DNA from: Luscinia megarhynchos
Taxonomy: Eukaryota > Chordata > Aves > Passeriformes > Turdidae
Direction of reading: 5' to 3'
Assembly: GCA_034336665.1 (NCBI GenBank)
Contig: CM067568.1
Span: forward strand, 13,921,983 to 13,985,982
DNA length: 64,000 nucleotides
How positions within the stretch are numbered: the first letter of the stretch is position 1; the number at the start of each line of letters is the position of its first letter. The notes beneath the pieces were generated by a model. The model was not told where the DNA came from, ran no database searches, and saw only the letters and a program-made list of their open reading frames with translations. This document shows positions 1 through 10,019 of the stretch, one piece after another. The translations under genes and the position numbers were made by a program.

Positions 1-2819
1 CTTTCTATCACTCTGGCTTAAAGTGAGACTTCAGAAGTGCTGACGTGGATGATGAGCTCTTTCGGGTTTGCGTCACCTCTTTGTGGTTAAATTGTATCAG
101 ATTTCTGTAAATTCTGAACACCAAAGTTTCGCCCTCAGTTAAAAGGAATTGGGAGCAATAGGAGGTATTTCTATTGTCACTTATAGTTTATTAGAAACTA
201 CGGTGAAATAAAAGAATGACTTGGTTCCAACCATCCTCTCGGTTTTCTCTTTTTTAAAGCTACAATAAAATTTCATATTTTAAAGAATGGCTACAATAAA
301 AATATCTGAAAGTGCTTTGCCACGTCATGTGAAACACGTGGCATAATACAGCATATCAATTTCACTAAAAAAAGTGACACGATCTATTTAAACCTCTCTA
401 AAATCAACATTACATCTCCTAACTATTATCATGTCTAGTCAAAGCAAGACCACACTGAAAATCTAATGAACTGCTAATATGAACGCAGGTAACAAGATAC
501 AGCAATGAAACCCCTGTGGAATATTAGAGGATAAAACCTGGGGCTCTACTCAGCAACTGCTGTGAAGATGATTAGCAGCACATCATTAATAGCTTAGACA
601 GTAGTTCATGTATGTACTGTCTTATTTAGAAACAAAACCTGATGCAACTAACAGGACACCAAAAGGCTGATTTCAGCAATGTTCCTTTTGAATCTGGATT
701 TCCATAGGGAGATGAACAAGCAGATTTGTTTCTACAGGGACATGATGTAATATCTGCTTTATCCAGCCCTCTCTTTTACAATACAAGGCCACATTATTTC
801 TTGGAGTTTTTATATAGTTCCCACTTTGAACTAAACATTACCTGTATAATGTGTATATATATATATATTTATATATACTTTGAATATACACTACTTGTTC
901 ATGTCACTGTTTTTCATTACAAAGGGCATGGAATATTTAGTTAGGTGCACTGTAAAGTTTAAAACAGAGAAATACAGAGGATATGCTCATTAATGCAGGA
1001 ACTAACATTTATGGAAACCTGGTAATTTTATATACCAGTAAATGTGCAATTAGTCTATATGGTGTTTTTAATAAAAGTATTTAAATAATTATATTCTTCT
1101 TATATAAACACACTTAATGTACTAGCTTTAACACAGTAGAGTTGTTTAGATGTCCAGTGATTGTAAAATCTCCATGGGCTCTCTTTTAAAGCCCAGCAGC
1201 TGCAAATAGCTTCAAGCAGTGCCAAGTGCAGCTCTGCTTTTGCTCAGACTGGGGCCAACTTCAGAGTTAAAAGCTGTACCAGCAATGTGCTAAACCAAAC
1301 TATTTCAACCATGGATTCAATTGCACTCTCACTCCATGAGTTAATCAGGAATTAGCAAATCTTAATTCTGCCTTTTCTGAAATGAGTAGCTAAACTCTCA
1401 TCCATTGCACAACAAGTAGGATCCCCTCCCTCCACCATCACATCCGCAATGGAGAATAGGGCAGATGTTTCATCAACTCATCCTCATCATGGCTTGAAAC
1501 TACTTGTGACAAAAAAAAGTAGAGGCACACACAGTAAAGCTGCATGGGGAAACTGAGAATGTAAAGAGAAGGTTTAAACATCTAAAATAAGAATTAAAAT
1601 AACCTAGTGACAACTTAGTGAAACAGCTTAAGACTGATCAAATGGACATCTAAATATACTGAAGTATTTCTAGATAATTTGTATTACTTACGTTATGAAC
1701 CAGATTCCTATGTAGAGTCAGAGACAAATTAAACATGCCTAAATAGAAAAAAGTGGATTTTATAGGATTTTAAACCCACAATGGAATCCGATTAATTTCA
1801 CATCTACCATATGGTTGGTACATATTATCAACTGGTCATGCTATTAGTGAACATTACCAAAGTTTTATTAATGATACAAGAGACACTGATATTTACTAGT
1901 TCTGACAGCACCAAAATGAAGAGACTGCATAATTGAGAATATGGTTTTTTTTCTGGTTTTCCAACAGCTTTTTGCTAAAAAAAAACTACCTCTCATTTAC
2001 TCAGAGTTTAAGCAAACTAATCATAGAAACAGAAGTCTGGCACTCTGTTGAAGAACAAACAGAATAAGTGTCACCCCAGCTGCTGGCTACCAAGGAGAAA
2101 AATATTTTTTTTATCCAAATAAGCACGCATGACTTATAATTTGGGTCCTCCCAGAGGAATGGAACCCAGGATGTAAATCTATGAAAAGACCACGTGCACC
2201 TCCTCCGGCCAGACTTCATCCAGGCAAGCCAGTGGGTTTTTTCATACTGAATCCAAATGTTACTGATAGCTCGAACTAAAACATGAACTGCTGAAGTACA
2301 GACCTCAGAACAGGATAAGCAATATAGCAAAAGCCTTCTGCCCGTCCTCCCCGCAGCGCTGTTCTCGGCACACACACAGACCTCTGACAACGCAGCCCAT
2401 TCCCCCAAAACTTGTCACTTTGTCTCCGACTCGCACTTGAGACGTGGCAGACTTGTGTTTTCAGAGCAAACAAAAGGACTTAGCCGGCTTCCAGGCACTG
2501 CCTTCCCCCGCAGCAGCGCTGCGCTCCCGGGCTGCCGGCGCTGCCCGGCCGGGAGGCGAAGCCGCGGCCGCCGCTCCCGGCCCGGGGCTGCCGGCACCTG
2601 TTGCCAGAGGGCCCCGCTCGCCCCCTCCCCGCACACAGACGCTTCTCCGGCCCCAGGAGCGAGCAGCCCCGGCCGGCAGGCGAAAGGCCCGGCAGAGCCG
2701 GCCGGCGCTGCCCGGCGGGGGCCGAGCCCGAGGCGGGCAGGGCTCTCCCACAGCCGCGGGGCCTCCCCGGGCCCGACCCCACCGCGCCCCCCGGCAGCCC
2801 CAGCCGCCCCCGAGCTCAC
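1..2819 (-). other. SPTY2D1: SPTY2D1 intron 1 (5' part, incomplete)
   Basis: This lies downstream of the first-exon donor on the minus strand. I looked for the second exon (expected to start KRYSLAV, rich in K/E/R) on the minus strand and did not find it, so the intron extends beyond the window. The stretch from 1 to about 2000 is AT-rich with no coding signal. From about 2330 it grades into the promoter CpG island. Confidence 0.75.
853..877. repeat. (TA)n microsatellite
   Basis: A short imperfect TA dinucleotide run inside the SPTY2D1 intron, interrupted by one TTT. It creates the repetitive tyrosine/isoleucine stretch in a spurious overlapping open frame. Confidence 0.85.
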
Positions 2820-2879
2820 CGGCACCGCGTTCAGCCCCTGCTGCTCCGAGGCCATCACGAGAATGTTGCGGAAATCCAT
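2820..2879 (-). CDS. SPTY2D1: SPTY2D1 (SPT2 homologue, histone H3-H4 chaperone), first coding exon only
   Basis: The minus strand reads ATG at 2879-2877 in a good Kozak context (G at -3 and +4). It then encodes twenty residues beginning MDFRNILVMASEQQG and ending LNAVP. This closely matches the N-terminus I know for vertebrate SPTY2D1 (MDFREIL... ending VP before the KRYSLAVGPP segment). The exon stops after a whole codon (phase 0), and a consensus donor GTGAGC follows at 2819-2814. The open frame runs on past this donor (down to 2415), but that part is intron. The protein is a chromatin-associated chaperone of H3-H4 that acts at transcribed genes in the nucleus. Only about 3% of it lies here; the remaining exons must be left of position 1. 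The next gene being TMEM86A, as in human 11p15, supports the call. What is inferred is the identity from a 20-residue match plus synteny. Confidence 0.85.
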
Positions 2880-2978
2880 GGCCGGGCCGCAACACGGGGG
2901 GCCGCGGCAGCCGCCCCGCTCGCACCGCCCGCTGCCCCCCGCCCGCCGCCCGCTCGCTTCCGCCCGCTGCCGCCTACC

Positions 2979-2988
2979 CTTTATATAA
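2979..2988 (-). promoter_or_regulatory. SPTY2D1: TATA box of SPTY2D1
   Basis: The minus strand reads TTATATAAAG, a close match to the TATA consensus, about 100 bp upstream of the ATG. This would place transcription start near 2950 and leave a 5' UTR of about 70 nt. A TATA box inside a CpG island is unusual for a housekeeping-type gene but is plainly present. Confidence 0.6.
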
Positions 2989-3004
2989 CCTCGTCTGGCG
3001 CCGG

Positions 3005-3014
3005 CGTCACTTCC
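3005..3014 (-). promoter_or_regulatory. SPTY2D1: Composite ETS/CRE-half site upstream of the SPTY2D1 TATA box
   Basis: On the minus strand the sequence is GGAAGTGACG, an ETS core (GGAAG) fused to a CRE half-site (TGACG). It sits about 17-25 bp upstream of the TATA box, a common arrangement in strong CpG-island promoters. Binding is inferred from the motif only. Confidence 0.45.
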
Positions 3015-3126
3015 CCCGTGGCGGAGCCTCGCCACGGGAAGAGGGGCTGGGAAAGGGGAGGGATCGGGAGACGCGTCTGGGGAGCCCCGCGGGACGGCGG
3101 GGCCCGGAGCGGCGGCGGGGCGGCCT

Positions 3127-3407
3127 TAAGAGCCCCGCGGGGCGGCCCCGGCCCGGCGCCCCTCGCCGCTCCCTCACAGCGCACAGCTGCCGCCGGTACC
3201 GCGGGATTGCTGCTCCGCCCTAAGAGCCCCGCGGGGCGGCCCCGGCCCGGCGCCCCTCGCCGCTCCCTCACAGCGCACAGCTGCCGCCGGTACCGCGGGA
3301 TTGCTGCTCCGCCCTAAGAGCCCCGCGGGGCGGCCCCGGCCCGGCGCCCCTCGCCGCTCCCTCACAGCGCACAGCTGCCGCCGGTACCGGGGATTGCTGC
3401 TCCGCTC
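3127..3407. repeat. 94-bp tandem repeat, three copies, upstream of SPTY2D1
   Basis: Units start at 3127, 3221 and 3315, each opening with TAAGAGCCCCGCGGGG. By eye, copies one and two are identical over 94 bp. Copy three differs by loss of one base after GGTACCG and a C-to-T change at its end. Each unit carries a CCCCGCGGGG palindrome, GC-box-like runs, a CAGCTG E-box and a GGTACC site. The array begins about 140 bp upstream of the TATA box. Confidence 0.95.
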
Positions 3408-3519
3408 ACCTCGGATCGCCCCTGAAACGCCTTGGAGAGGCGGCCAGGGCGTGCGGTGACGGGACAAGGGGTGGCGGCTCAGGCTGACACGGAGTACGTT
3501 CAGAGTCGGTGTCACCAAG

Positions 3520-3728
3520 GAATTCTTTACTGTGAGGGTGGTGAGGCACCGGGAGCGCTCGCCCAGAGAAGTTGTGCGTTCCCCATCCCGGGAAGTGGTC
3601 AAGGCCAGGTTGGATGGGGCTTGACACAACCTGGTCCAGTGAAAGTGTCCCTGCCCACAGCAGGGGGGTCAGAACTAGATGATCATCAAGCCCCTTCCGA
3701 CCCAATCAATTCTATGATTCTGTGATTA
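3520..3728 (+). mobile_element. CR1 LINE 3' end, 5'-truncated
   Basis: The sequence follows the avian CR1 3' consensus as I know it. It runs from an ATTCTTTACTGTGAGGG start through CCCAGAGAAGTTGTG and TCAAGGCCAGGTTGGATGG to the terminal octamer-type repeat ATTCTATGATTCTGTGAT. It is a typical short 5'-truncated copy, about 210 bp, and carries no intact reading frame. It starts within about 110 bp of the promoter triplication. Confidence 0.9.
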
Positions 3729-3859
3729 CTGTGATAATTGATAAAAGATTCGTGTTAGTCATAGAAGTTTTGGAGTTTGTATAAACCAGAATACTTAAGT
3801 GAGGCATGGACCTAGATAAAGGAAAATATATGATTAAATGACTCTGTTTTAAATCCCCC

Positions 3860-4310
3860 TGTTATGAATATTATGTTTTTAAATAAGTTGTATCTACTAC
3901 CAGTTTGCAAAACAAGACTTTCCGATAGTCTGACAGATTTTGCAAAATGAGATTTCCTGCCTTTGTGTAATCAATTGCTGCCTGTCTACTAAAGACCAGA
4001 CTTCCCGACTTCTGCCATTCCTTATCTACCAAGACCCGATGGTTATCTATGAGACCTGACAAATCACCTAGTGACTTCACGGATGTTTTTGGACCACCAC
4101 TGCTTACCTGGCAAAATTATGACAGCAAAAAAAAATTGATTATGACAAGAAAACCATTCTATAAAAAGGGAGCTGCAAACCGAAGTTCGATGGAGTGGAG
4201 TGGGCAGTGACCCCTCACATTTTCCCCAGCACTGCATTGCTCCATTTATATAAAATAAAGTAATCTAAATTTTGCTGAATATCGAGACTTTTTGTTTCTC
4301 ATTTATAACA
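3860..4310 (+). mobile_element. Solo LTR of an endogenous retrovirus
   Basis: The element has near-perfect inverted ends: it starts TGTTATGAAT and ends ATTTATAACA, complementary at 9 of 10 positions with the canonical TG...CA termini. It contains an LTR-ordered TATA box (TATAAAAA, 4160-4167) and a polyadenylation signal (AATAAA, 4254-4259) about 90 bp downstream, giving a plausible U3-R-U5 layout of about 450 bp. I see no internal retroviral coding sequence and no second LTR nearby. No clear target-site duplication is visible. The family is not identified. Confidence 0.75.
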
Positions 4311-7300
4311 TTACCACTCCCCAATCTTGGCATGGGGATGTGCCAATAAAACATCAAAAACTTCTACTTTCTTTTTTTTTTTCCAATAGCAACTCTCCAT
4401 TTTTCAGTGGCAGTGAGAATTGTGGGGTTTGGAAAGGAAAAAGCCTTTTGGGGCAATGTCCTGTAGCTCCAAGCACACCCTGACACCTGCCCCAGTCCCT
4501 CCTGCATTCCCAGCTGCCAGCTCTGAGTGGACATCAGCTAGGCAGAAACCCTGTAACAAAGGAGGGATATGGATTAAGTTTCCTCAGCAATCTTTCTTGC
4601 CTTATTGAGGCTTCAAAGCCGGTGCTTGGCTTGTAGGGGTGTCACAGTTCCTGCTGCAGGAATGCTGCCTGATAAACAGGGCTCCCAGGAGCAGTGCTGA
4701 CAAGCAGAGTGGCCAAACAAAATGCTCAGTGCCTGTGTATGTTTATTTTTCTAAGTCTGACAAACCAGAAAATTGTGCAAGAACACCAGCTGATTGGACT
4801 CTTCCCTTGCATTGGTTACCAGGTCATTTCCTGGATCTGTTATCTGGGATCCATCCGACAAAAATTCCCCTACTCCACGCTGCTTCTCATAGAAATGCGG
4901 GCACTGAAAGAAAGCTTTTTTGCCTTCATTTAATCCTTCTTTAGCATAAATTCTTTAACATTGCTAGTACTTGACAGCTCTTCACTTTCAGTTCCTCCAG
5001 TTTCTTCCTGCCTTTTCCAGTTCCCTTTACCTCTAGTGCCCTTGCTTTTTTGTCATATCTGATATTCCTTTCTGGCCATAGCTATAAGTCACATTGCAGC
5101 CTGGTGTAAAGATGCCCAGGGTGGCCTTAGCTGATGGGAGGGACAGGACAATTTATTTGAGCCAGGCACTGCACAGCTAATTTGCAGGGTTTTTGTAGTT
5201 CTTGATCTACAGGAGATTCAAGTTGTTCCTGTAATGCTTGCTCTGGTATTTTTGCATGGCATCACTCTGTGCAGGGTGGACAGTCCTCCTGACTCTGAAA
5301 AAATGACCTACCACTTTTTCTTGGGACAGTCCTGATTTAACCCCTTGTCCTGTAAGAACTTATTCCTTCTCTCTTTTCCCCTTTTCATTCCCATTTACTG
5401 GCTTTTTACTTCTGACTCAGACCTAATCACCTCTTTGGTTCCTGCCCTCTTCGTATTATAATTTTCTTAATTTTAAGACTTTGTAGTGTGGCTCCCTTCA
5501 CAGGCAGTGGTTCATCAAGTTTCTTCCCATTTTTGGCATTGTGTTTCCCTCTGTGCTACTGTCTATAAGGTTGTGATGCTATTTTCTGGCAGTCTTATCT
5601 GCTACCTCATCACTGCTGTGGTGTTTTCATCAGAATTTCCCTGCTCCAGCTTGAATTTCTGGTATCTCCACTGTGCCCTTCCTTGAGAGGCTTTTAGTAT
5701 GACTCAGGTTCCTGTGTGACAAAGTACTGACAGAGCAATGATTGCTCTTTGACTTTAGTGCATGCTCCTTTGGGCCACATTGGAGTTGGCAGGAACACTT
5801 GGCTAAATGCAGACTTCATTCTGCTGACTGCGATCCTCTCGGGATGAGTGGAGGAAAAATCTCTGCCTGCATCTACAAGAGGAGTTACAAGCAGGCCAGG
5901 GAATGGCATTGCAGCTGCAGTCTGTTTCATGTCACTCTTTGGAAACCCTTAACCACAGTTGTTGCCTTTTCCTGTAAATGACAATGCTGTGACATCACAT
6001 CCCTCAGCAGAGGGAATTTACCTCTGTGTTTCTCCAGTGGGAGAAATAATAGCACTGTGTAAATGTGTGCATTGGGCATTTTATGGGGCAGCAGCAAGCC
6101 ACACTCAGCTGTGCTGGGATTCCCAGGCTGCCCCCGTGGCATTTAAACCCAGATCTAGCACAAGTTGCACGTCAGCACAGTGCCTTGATGTGGCCCAGCC
6201 TCTTCTTCTGGCAGACATCCTGCCACAAATGGGAACCTCTGTGCTGTGTGTGCCTGCACCTCTGTCCTCCCTGTGCCTTCAGTCACTTCCCAAATTATCT
6301 TCACAACTTCTACACAAGTTTACAATGTGGTGCACTGATCCAGACTAAGCTTGCCAGGATTTCCAAGCCCAGCTAGTCTGTCAGCAGCAAAAAGAAGAAA
6401 CAACCTTGTGCCTTTAAGCGAAACTGATATTTCTATAAAATACAAATCAGGATAGAAAATGCTTCTTCCCTTTTTTGTAGCTGTCTGATTTGGCTGATTT
6501 GTGCATATTTAATATCACCCTAACTTTGGGAGAGTTGTAAAAGTCTGAGAATTTAAACCTACATCTTCCAGAATACCAATATAATGTCTCTCAGATCTCC
6601 CATGTCTCCTCTCAAACCTCTGATTTGTGCTGCTGAAAAAGTTCGGAAAGATTTGCTCTTTTTTTTTGTGTACATTTTTAATGAAGAACTTGGCTAAGTT
6701 TTATTTTTCTAAATACCTTCACTTTTGCATATTACTTGTCACTAGAACTGTTTAGAAAGGACTTAGACAATATAAGACAATGTTCCACCAGAAAGTGTCT
6801 GCAAGTTTTTAATCAGCTGTGCTCAACAATAACTCAGCCCCAGCCATGCACACTTCAGACATGTGACTAATCCTATTAACTTGAAGTGAAGTATATTAAA
6901 GTGTTTAAAGGATTAGAGTCTTAATTACAGGCCATCTGCAGAGGTCAAATATCAAAGGCTGTTCAGAGCCTGAGTTTTAGCATTTTCTGAATGAGTGAAT
7001 GAGTAATATTTGTGTGAGCGCCTCTTTCACCTTTTCACTCGGCATCCTTTCTGCTGTAGAGCTAAATGTGTGTTCCAATATGGCATTTATTGACTGAGCT
7101 GAATCATCCTGATGTCCAACAGGCAGGTCTCCAGATCATCACCTGGTGAGATGTTAGCAGGGCTGCCATATATGCTCTAAAGAAGTTTAGGACTTGGAAA
7201 ACATGAATTTGAACAAATCAAACTTGCATAGAGTAGTGCCAGCCTACTTTATGGCTGCTTCTGATTTGCATTATGAATCACTAAGACTTTTTTCCTTATG

Positions 7301-7484
7301 ATATATTAAACAGAAATGGAAAGGAAGAGCCTTGGGATGATAATTAGCTGGTCTTGACAATCTATAACTTAGACATCTAACTTAGATGTATAAATAATGG
7401 TCTTTGGCTCCAAACAGGAATATCAGAAAAACAGGCATGGAAATTGCCTTCCTCCTCTCACCCAAAAAGCAGGATCAATTCCAT
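4311..7484. other. Intergenic sequence with nothing recognisable
   Basis: The open frames are short (about 130 codons at most), not flanked by convincing splice sites, and show no family resemblance. I recognise no repeat family here. Confidence 0.6.
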
Positions 7485-8320
7485 CAAGTAATTTTTGACA
7501 GACATTTGTTCAATCTGCATTTGAAACTCAGAAACCAAGGCTGTCATTCCTCATGTTATTGTCTCACCCTTTCTCATCTTCACCTTGAGAAAGCTGTTTC
7601 TAACATCTAACCCAGACCTCTGTTGCCCACTGATCCTTTTTAGCTGATGAGAAGACTCTATTGTCCTCTCCCTTAGCCATATAGCACACATATTTAGGCC
7701 CCTCCTACTGTGTCTCCCCTTTCTCTGGGGTAAACCACTCCAATTCCTCCAATGCTGCCTCATAAAACCTCTAATTCTCTATTCTATGCCAAGCAGAATA
7801 CAATACCCCAACTGAAGTTTTTCTAGCCCCAAGCATGACAGTAGAATGGCTTCATTTGCCTGGCAAACAATATTCCTTTTCATGTAGCTCCCAGTGCTGT
7901 TTGCACTTTTTGTAGTGGCATGGCTGACTCCTGTTCTGTTTGTGGTCCATGCTAACCACCACGACACTTTACACAGTGATGCTATCACACCAGTAAGTGC
8001 ATAGCCTGCATTTGTGATGTTGGCTGTTCTGCAGAGAGTGAAAGCACATCCTCTGAATGACTCCTTTCCCCCTACTGTAATTTGCCAAGTGTGTTGTGAT
8101 CCTAGCCCTGTCCTCTAACACTTCCTGCCAGTGGGGCTGGCAAGAAAGTTGTCTGCTCTGCCATCTAAATTATTTAATGAAAATATCAGATTTGTGATCC
8201 CCATGCAGAATTCTGCTTGCTGTGTCCAACCAAGTTAACAACATGCTCATGTTAAGTATTTCAGTCCAGTTTACAGCCAGTTCTGTACTCATCCATTTGT
8301 GTTTTTCTGGACTTGCTGGT
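7485..8320 (-). mobile_element. Ancient CR1/L3-type LINE remnant
   Basis: Read on the plus strand this is the reverse complement of the 3' half of an old amniote CR1/L3 LINE. It aligns by eye over about 830 bp to phrases I know from that consensus, in the right order. These are TGACAGACATTTGTTCAATC, CTAACATCTAACCCAGACCT, TCTCTGGGGTAAACCACTCC with CCTCATAAAAC, GTAGCTCCCAGTGCTGTTTG, and ATTTAATGAAAATATC. The copy is riddled with substitutions and indels and has no coding capacity. It should be far older than the avian CR1 tails elsewhere in the window. Confidence 0.75.
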
Positions 8321-9122
8321 GAGATGGATGGCAATGTGAGACAGTGTTAGGAGCCCTTCTAAAACAAAGAGCTGGAAATGAGCCTGCTTGACATAATTTA
8401 TTCTAGGCAAAGTAATCTCTGTGAGGGTAATTTATTTTCTAGGTACTTAAATGTGCCAGTGGAGGGAGAGGTTTAATTCCAGCACCTCATTGTTTAATGA
8501 CTCAGCAGGTCACAAAACAGGTACAGCTTCCTAACACAGGAATGCAAGCAAGAGAGAACTTGATTTTCTCTGTATGTGATTGAAAATACATCTCATAACA
8601 ATTGTCACTGTGTCACATCACAAAACAGTTGTCATCTAAAATATATGTATTTCAAACCCAGAACAACCACAAAATATCACTTTTACATTGCTGTGCACTG
8701 GGGACAGAAACAAACTGTCAAGAAACAAACTTCTCTAGTCTTTAAAAGTGATTTCAGGTCTTGGGTCAGCTCCATGCTTTAAACAAAGGCAATGAAGCTT
8801 TTAATTCCAGGGATAAGTGTGAACAAACACAGTTGCACCCCCCGAAGCAGTTTGCTGTGTCACACTGTGACTGCCTGTGAGCACTCAGCACAACCTGAGG
8901 ATAAACTGTACCATGAGAGTGAAGAAACAGGCCCTGTGGACCACCCATCAAATCAGGACTCTACTGATGGAAATACTGCCCTCTTCATGAAAAGGTCCCC
9001 ACATGAACAAAAAGGGTAGGCCTGGCAGAAAGGGAGGATATTGATACTGAGAACACCAGATGGTGGAATGGCTGTATTTGCAAAGTATTCTCTCAATAAT
9101 AAACAAAGAAGATTAAGAATGG
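8321..9122. other. Intergenic sequence with nothing recognisable
   Basis: No supported exon, RNA gene or repeat family is visible between the LINE fossil and the short CAAAA run. Confidence 0.55.
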
Positions 9123-9150
9123 AAAAACAAAACAAAACAAAACAAAAAAT
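9123..9150. repeat. (AAAAC)n microsatellite
   Basis: Five consecutive near-perfect AAAAC units ending in an A run. Confidence 0.9.
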
Positions 9151-9775
9151 CCACCGAAAAATAACCCAAACCAATTAGTTGTTTAGCTTATTCAATATTT
9201 AAGTTAACAGAAGTATCTCTTAAGTGCCTGTTGTCAAAAATCTCAAAAGATAAGCGTATGGGAAATATACAAAAACAACCCCTCTGTAATATGTATTCAT
9301 ATTGTTTTATAAGAATAACCTCCTTTCCAAAGATGCTAAAAAAAAAGACAATGAAAAAAAGTTACCATTGCAGTAAATGTGGAAAACACAGTATTTAAAC
9401 ACTGAACAGGAGTCACGTGCCCAGATACTATAGAGCTAATAAGAAAGCAAACAACACATGTAAGACAGAGTGCAGAGCAGTAAGGGCTTTCCTCCTTGAC
9501 AGGATTAGGCTGAGTTTAGATTACTGAAGAAACATGAGACATCGGGAAGAGCATCCCAGATGAGCAAACAGAGGCTGAGAGACAAGCCTCAGTTCAGAGC
9601 CTTTCCAGCAGGTCCAGAGCGGGCAAGCTCTGTGCCCCGGGAGCTCCGCTGAACCAAAATCCCGCCGTCTGCACTTCATGCGAGCCAAGAGACCAGCTGC
9701 AATGTGGTCTGTGAGAAACGGCAACCAGAGAGCAGGGGAACCACAGGCAGCGCTGCCGAGCAGCTGTGAGTGCCA

Positions 9776-10019
9776 GGGAAGGGAAGGGAAGGGAAGGGAA
9801 GGGAAGGGAAGGGAAGGGAAGGGAAGGGAAGGGAAGGGAAGGGAAGGGAAGGGAAGGGAAGGGAAGGGAAGGGGAAGGGAAGGGAAGGGAAGGGAAGGGA
9901 AGGGAAGGGAAGGGAAGGGAAGGGAAGGGAAGGGAAGGGAAGGGAAGGGAAGGGAAGGGAAGGGAAGGGAAGGGAAGGGAAGGGAAGGGAAGGGAAGGGA
10001 AGGGAAGGGAGGGAAGGGG
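9776..10019. repeat. (GGGAA)n pentanucleotide array, about 48 units
   Basis: An almost pure GGGAA tract of about 244 bp, purine-only on the plus strand. There is one six-base unit (GGGGAA) at 9871 after about 19 perfect units, then about 26 perfect units, then a GGGA slip at 10007 near the right end. It produces long spurious open frames in several phases (GREGKGREGK and SLPFPSLPFP repeats). The right flank, about 10020-10260, is locally GC-rich. Confidence 0.98.

Larger units (their letters stand above)
2500..3420. promoter_or_regulatory. SPTY2D1: CpG island spanning the SPTY2D1 promoter and first exon
   Basis: Base composition changes sharply from AT-rich to very GC-rich and CpG-dense between roughly 2500 and 3420, covering exon 1, the TATA box and the upstream triplication. 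It explains the many long overlapping open frames in all six frames here, which are rich in A, G, P and R. Boundaries are judged by eye. Confidence 0.85.

Noticed and set aside
2415..3035. 206-codon minus-strand frame containing the SPTY2D1 start
   Set aside because: Only codons from 2879 to 2820 are exon; the frame extends upstream past the ATG and downstream through a consensus donor, kept open by GC-rich sequence.
2444..3317. Overlapping plus-strand frames of 183-259 codons opposite SPTY2D1 exon 1
   Set aside because: Alanine/proline/arginine-rich products of a CpG island and the 94-bp repeat, with no ATG-specific or splice support and no family resemblance.
3127..3407. Possible CRISPR-like array
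   Set aside because: The repeats are contiguous with no unique spacers, and the genome is vertebrate.
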